The notes under the pieces: generated by a model
Databases searched by the model: none
Told to the model about the DNA's origin: nothing
The model's input: the letters and a program-made list of their open reading frames with translations, nothing else
Part shown: piece by piece, positions 60,744-64,000 of the stretch
How positions within the stretch are numbered: the stretch's first letter is position 1
Layout: every line of letters begins with the position of its first letter
Made by a program: the position numbers and the translations under genes
Source of the DNA: GCA-002708315 sp964460905
GTDB taxonomy: Bacteria > Bacteroidota > Bacteroidia > Bacteroidales > F082
Reading direction: 5' to 3'
DNA: 64,000 nucleotides
Assembly (NCBI GenBank): GCA_964460905.1
Contig: CAYWRM010000012.1
Coordinates: 35,084 to 99,083 of the forward strand

Positions 60744-61074
60744 ATTTGCGACATGTTTAAACATAAATTTGAACAATTTATATGTTTTGTTGAGGGTAAT
60801 ACTCATAAATGGTTCTTATTCTCTGACAATTTCTATTTATGATGATGACTTTTCCGTTACCTTTACTAGTAGTTGGAATAGGAACGTAATATACTTAAAA
60901 CAAATGTTTTGGTTAAACAATTATCTGCTTATGTACGATATTCTTTGTCTGGTTATTTTACATACGAGGGGACGTTATTAAATCTTTAATTCAGCGATGA
61001 TATTATCTTTTAGTGATTATTGTCTTGTTTTTCAATCAGATTAAGAAAAATATTAATAGCAAAATGAGTTGAAA

Positions 61075-61304
61075 ATGAAAAGCTCAAAAAAAACAAAATT
61101 CATAAATCAGCTTTAAAACTTTTTAGTGAAATTGGATATTTTCAAACATTAATTGCAGATATTTCAAAAAGTGCAAATATTTCTAAAGGGTTATTCTATC
61201 ATTTTTTTTCAAGTAAAGAGGAACTATTTGCGGAAATTATACATGAAAGTATTGATTCCTTATTGAATTATCTTCCTAAAAAAAATGATAGAATAGCCCT
61301 TTAG
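61075..61304 (+). pseudogene. truncated, frameshifted TetR regulator gene
   Basis: ATG at 61075 opens MKSSKKTK, then a frame change in the poly-A run gives KIHKSALKLFSEIGYFQTLI, ADISKSANISKGLFYHFFSS and KEELFAEIIHESIDSLLNYL before a stop at 61302-61304. This is the DNA-binding half of a TetR regulator; the ligand domain is missing. Two intact TetR genes lie downstream. Confidence 0.75.
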
Positions 61305-61334
61305 TTAACCTATACTGCACACTATAATTGCAGC

Positions 61335-61658
61335 ATGATTCATATATCCAAAATAAACCCTATTACAGAAAAGAAAGATTCATCCGGTGATGCCGTTCGC
61401 TTTTCTTTTAGAGCAATTACTCTTCAAGGTGAAATACTTGAAGGTAGCAATTGTATAGTTATTTCCTCCAATTATAAAAGACGTACCTGTAACATCAAAT
61501 TTATTGATAGTGGTGAGTCTAGGAAATTGAGAAATATCTCATTCATTGAATTAAACGGTGTTGAAATAACAATGCTAAGTCTCAAAACCAAATTTTACCG
61601 GAAGCATTGCAATCGGCAATCATGTAATAAATATTTCCGTAACTACTCAGCCGCGTAA
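61335..61658 (+). CDS. small protein of unknown family
   Basis: This 107-residue reading frame begins INPITEKKDSSGDAVRFSFR, then ILEGSNCIVISSNYKRRTCN and IKFIDSGESRKLRNISFIEL. The first 75 residues look like a real beta-rich domain; the last 25 (FYRKHCNRQSCNKYF) are low quality and could follow a frameshift. I cannot name the family. It lies between the dead TetR gene and two live ones. Confidence 0.5.
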   Translation: MIHISKINPITEKKDSSGDAVRFSFRAITLQGEILEGSNCIVISSNYKRRTCNIKFIDSGESRKLRNISFIELNGVEITMLSLKTKFYRKHCNRQSCNKYFRNYSAA

Positions 61659-61714
61659 GTTTTATAATTGGATATCTTTTGAATTCAAAAAATATGTTAA
61701 AAATCTAAACATTT

Positions 61715-61740
61715 AAAACTTTAATGGTTTTAAAAGTTTT
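61715..61740. promoter_or_regulatory. operator-like dyad before the first TetR gene
   Basis: AAAACTTT (61715-61722) and AAAGTTTT (61733-61740) form a perfect inverted repeat. A TATATTTG box (61746-61753) follows before the ATG at 61777. A similar dyad precedes the next TetR gene. Confidence 0.5.
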
Positions 61741-61776
61741 CTGTATATATTTGCAAAATATTTCTAAATCGAAATT

Positions 61777-62376
61777 ATGGACACTAAAGAACGAATTATC
61801 ATAGAATCATTAAAGTTATTTATGCGTTTCGGCATCAGGAGTATTACTATGGATACTATTGCCAAGAACCTCGGAACCTCTAAACGCACTATTTACGAAC
61901 TTTTCAAAAATAAGGATGAATTATTAGAAAGTTGTATTGTTCATCGAATGGCTGAAGAAGAAAAGAATAATGCAGAAATAATGAAAAATTCGGCCAACAT
62001 TATTGAAGCATTTCTAACACACATAAAAAGGAGTATTAATTTGATGAGTTCAATTAGTCCAATGTTTTTTCACGATGCCAGGAAATATCATCCTGAAGTT
62101 TTCAGATGCAAAGGCAAAGAGCGTGAAGAAAAAGATTACGATATGATTGTCGAATATATTAATACAGGTAAACAAGAAGGGTTTATCAGGCAGGAAATTA
62201 ATGTTGACATAATTGCTAAACTTATGAAAGAACAATTTAAAATTATTGGAAATGATGAATTATTCCCTCCTGACCGCTATTCCAAATCTGAAATTTTTGA
62301 AAATATTGCTATTAATTTTATCAGGGGAATTGCTACTGATGAAGGTTTGAAAATCATTAACAAATTTGAGTTTTAA
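61777..62376 (+). CDS. TetR/AcrR family regulator
   Basis: This 199-residue protein begins MDTKERIIIESLKLFMRFGI, then TMDTIAKNLGTSKRTIYELFKNKDELLESCI, a standard TetR HTH. The C-terminal domain is divergent. It is followed after 49 nt by another TetR gene and then a TolC-type gene, the usual context of an RND efflux regulator in Bacteroidota. Confidence 0.88.
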   Translation: MDTKERIIIESLKLFMRFGIRSITMDTIAKNLGTSKRTIYELFKNKDELLESCIVHRMAEEEKNNAEIMKNSANIIEAFLTHIKRSINLMSSISPMFFHDARKYHPEVFRCKGKEREEKDYDMIVEYINTGKQEGFIRQEINVDIIAKLMKEQFKIIGNDELFPPDRYSKSEIFENIAINFIRGIATDEGLKIINKFEF

Positions 62377-62393
62377 AATTTTTTATTTATCAG

Positions 62394-62419
62394 AAAACTT
62401 TAAATAATATAGAAGTTTT
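62394..62419. promoter_or_regulatory. operator-like dyad before the second TetR gene
   Basis: AAAACTT (62394-62400) and AAGTTTT (62413-62419) repeat the dyad seen at 61715-61740, just before the ATG at 62426. Confidence 0.45.
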
Positions 62420-62425
62420 ACAAGT

Positions 62426-62995
62426 ATGGAAACAAAAAACAAAATTACAGATGCTGCTGAGAAGTTATTTTTTAAATACGGAATTACTAGTATTTCTGTG
62501 GATGATATAACACATGAATTGTCCATCTCTAAAAAAACATTTTACGAAAATTTCGCTAATAAAAGCGACCTGATTAACCAAATAACAATGGGATTTCTTA
62601 GAAAAATAGATAAGGTTTTGGATGATATTGAAAATCAGGAAGGCATTATTGACAAAATCATTGCACTATACACTTTCTTATTAGAATTATTCAAAACATG
62701 CAATGCGTCATTTATCTACGATATAAAAAAATATTACCCTGATATTTTTAAAATGTTCGACGAATATAAAGATAATATCCTAAAAAAATTAGTAATTGCA
62801 TTAATAAACAAAGGAAAAAAAGATGAGGTGTTTGTTGATGATTTTGAACCGGATATTATTTTTTCAATGCATTGGAAAAGGTTTAATAATATAATTGAAA
62901 GAGAACTACTTCCCCAAAAGAAATTATTCGATCCTGTTTTCCAAAAAAATGATAAGATCAAGCCTTATTGGTATTTCTACCTTAAAAGGACATAA
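62426..62995 (+). CDS. TetR/AcrR family regulator
   Basis: This 189-residue TetR protein has the HTH KITDAAEKLFFKYGITSISVDDITHELSISKKTFYENFANKSDLINQ. It is a diverged paralogue of the upstream regulator (similar HTH, no close match in the ligand half). It is followed after 41 nt by the TolC-family gene, so it is the nearest candidate controller of that efflux operon. Confidence 0.88.
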   Translation: METKNKITDAAEKLFFKYGITSISVDDITHELSISKKTFYENFANKSDLINQITMGFLRKIDKVLDDIENQEGIIDKIIALYTFLLELFKTCNASFIYDIKKYYPDIFKMFDEYKDNILKKLVIALINKGKKDEVFVDDFEPDIIFSMHWKRFNNIIERELLPQKKLFDPVFQKNDKIKPYWYFYLKRT

Positions 62996-63036
62996 AATTA
63001 TAGATGAAAAATTTAATCAATTAAATAAATCATAAA

Positions 63037-64000
63037 ATGAGACAGTTGTTAAAAATAGTAGTATTATTATTTTTTGGTCTTGGAGCAATATCGATTCAAG
63101 CACAGGAACCGTTAGTTTTGTCGTTAGATAGCGCTGTAAATTATGCAATAGAACACAATAAAACACTAACTAATTCAAGATTTGCCGTTGACAAATCAAA
63201 TCAGCTAATCAAAGAGGCGATTTCAAAAGGCTTACCTCAAATTGATGCTTCGCTTGATTATACAAATTTTCTGGGAGCTGAAGCATCGTTGCAGATTAAC
63301 CCCGCAGCACCTCCTGCAATTATTGAGTTTAATCCCACAAGTAATTTTAAAGCTACTGCCAGCCAGTTACTTTTTAATGGTAATTATATTGTTGGCGTTC
63401 AAATAGCAAAACTTGCGAAAAGTATTACTGAGCAAAGTTATCAGAAAGACGAACTCAATGTTAAAGAGCAAACCATTCAAGCTTACTACGCTATATTGGC
63501 AAGTGGGCAAATATTAAATACACTGAAGGAAAACCTGAAAAATGCACAAATGGTTTATGAGCAGACATCAAATATGGCAAATGCAGGCGTTATTGAGCAA
63601 ACTGAGGCAAACAAACTTTCAGTTATGGTAACATCTGTTGATAATGCAGTGAACGCTGCTGAAAGGAACCTGGAATTGGGTTATAATTTATTACGTTTTA
63701 ATTTAGGTCTGGATCCTAATCAACAAATTATGTTATCAACTTCGCTGGATGATATTGCAAAAATGATTCAATTGGTTCCGGTTGATACATTTAATATAGA
63801 AAACAATATGGATTACAAATTAATATCCATGCAAATAGAAATATCAAACAAATCAATAAATATGGCTAAAGCAAGCTATCTGCCCTCTTTAGTAGCATTT
63901 TATTCCTATACTGAAAAAATTAAAAAACCACACTTTGATATGACCCCAAAAAATGTACTGGGAGTTACTTTAAGTGTTCCCATACTCTCAGGAGGTATGA
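63037..64000 (+). CDS. TolC family outer-membrane efflux protein (partial)
   Basis: An intact reading frame starts at ATG 63037 and runs off the window after about 321 codons. It has a signal peptide (VVLLFFGLGAISIQAQ), then VLSLDSAVNYAIEHNKTLTNSRFAVDKSNQLIKEAISKGLPQIDASLDY, the TolC outer-membrane factor pattern, and AYYAILASGQILNTLKENL. The duplicated second half begins near VPILSGGM. Expected next genes are a membrane-fusion protein and an RND pump, which lie beyond the window. Confidence 0.92.
   Translation, partial: MRQLLKIVVLLFFGLGAISIQAQEPLVLSLDSAVNYAIEHNKTLTNSRFAVDKSNQLIKEAISKGLPQIDASLDYTNFLGAEASLQINPAAPPAIIEFNPTSNFKATASQLLFNGNYIVGVQIAKLAKSITEQSYQKDELNVKEQTIQAYYAILASGQILNTLKENLKNAQMVYEQTSNMANAGVIEQTEANKLSVMVTSVDNAVNAAERNLELGYNLLRFNLGLDPNQQIMLSTSLDDIAKMIQLVPVDTFNIENNMDYKLISMQIEISNKSINMAKASYLPSLVAFYSYTEKIKKPHFDMTPKNVLGVTLSVPILSGGM

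Noticed and set aside
60769..60981. Possible 70-residue protein after the tRNA
   Set aside because: Hydrophobic low-information peptide with no family signal and no promoter; the region looks like plain intergenic DNA.

Overview
The window looks like part of a chromosome from a Bacteroidota member, probably a Bacteroidales/Marinilabiliales-like heterotroph. The DNA is AT-rich. Many genes are preceded by the Bacteroidota -7 box TAnnTTTG. The gene content also fits: lipoproteins with Cys-acceptor signals, monomeric isocitrate dehydrogenase, GlnRS, ABC-F, HflX and Lnt. All family assignments come from motifs and remembered family knowledge; no search was run.

Layout. 0-11.3 kb is ordinary: a beta-propeller lipoprotein, an LTA-synthase-like sulfatase, a DUF1456 protein, a RidA/aminotransferase pair with a divergent Lrp regulator, a VF530 protein, a DEAD-box helicase, YwbE, RNase R and an AttH/CrtC-like lipoprotein. 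11.5-17.2 kb is a TetR-controlled envelope cluster (MMPL exporter, LolA-like carrier, outer-membrane barrel) interrupted by a four-helix-bundle gene in repeat-rich spacers. 17.6-27.1 kb is a defence island of six tightly overlapping genes: vsr, dcm, MutL/MORC-like ATPase, Z1 helicase, PD-(D/E)XK protein and AIPR. It is bracketed by two direct copies of an intergenic repeat. 27.4-39.7 kb is housekeeping: lnt, an alpha/beta hydrolase, a YhhN protein, hflX and trpS; a 1-Cys peroxiredoxin divergent from oxyR; icd; and a B12/radical SAM protein. 39.8-40.5 kb is a graveyard containing the 3' end of an arylsulfatase, a truncated ProC-like gene and a third copy of the island repeat.

40.4-44.9 kb is an organoarsenical-type cluster (arsR, small thioredoxin, ArsF, ArsG, permease, FmdE-like protein, TauE/SafE) with three candidate ArsR operators and a decayed outer-membrane protein gene. 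45.0-48.3 kb is a TetR-SDR-phosphoesterase-epimerase operon with a palindrome in front of both tetR and the SDR gene. 48.6-57.6 kb holds an octaheme TPR lipoprotein, a beta-lactamase-family hydrolase, an ABC-F ATPase and a ClC antiporter. 57.9-60.7 kb holds glnS, a nitrilase and tRNA-Gln(CUG). 61-64 kb holds a dead TetR gene, two live TetR genes sharing an operator-like dyad, and the start of a TolC-type efflux operon that runs off the window.

The main candidates for follow-up are the defence island with its bracketing repeats, the ArsR regulon, the repeat-flanked four-helix-bundle gene, and several remnants that lack start codons and would be missed by gene callers.
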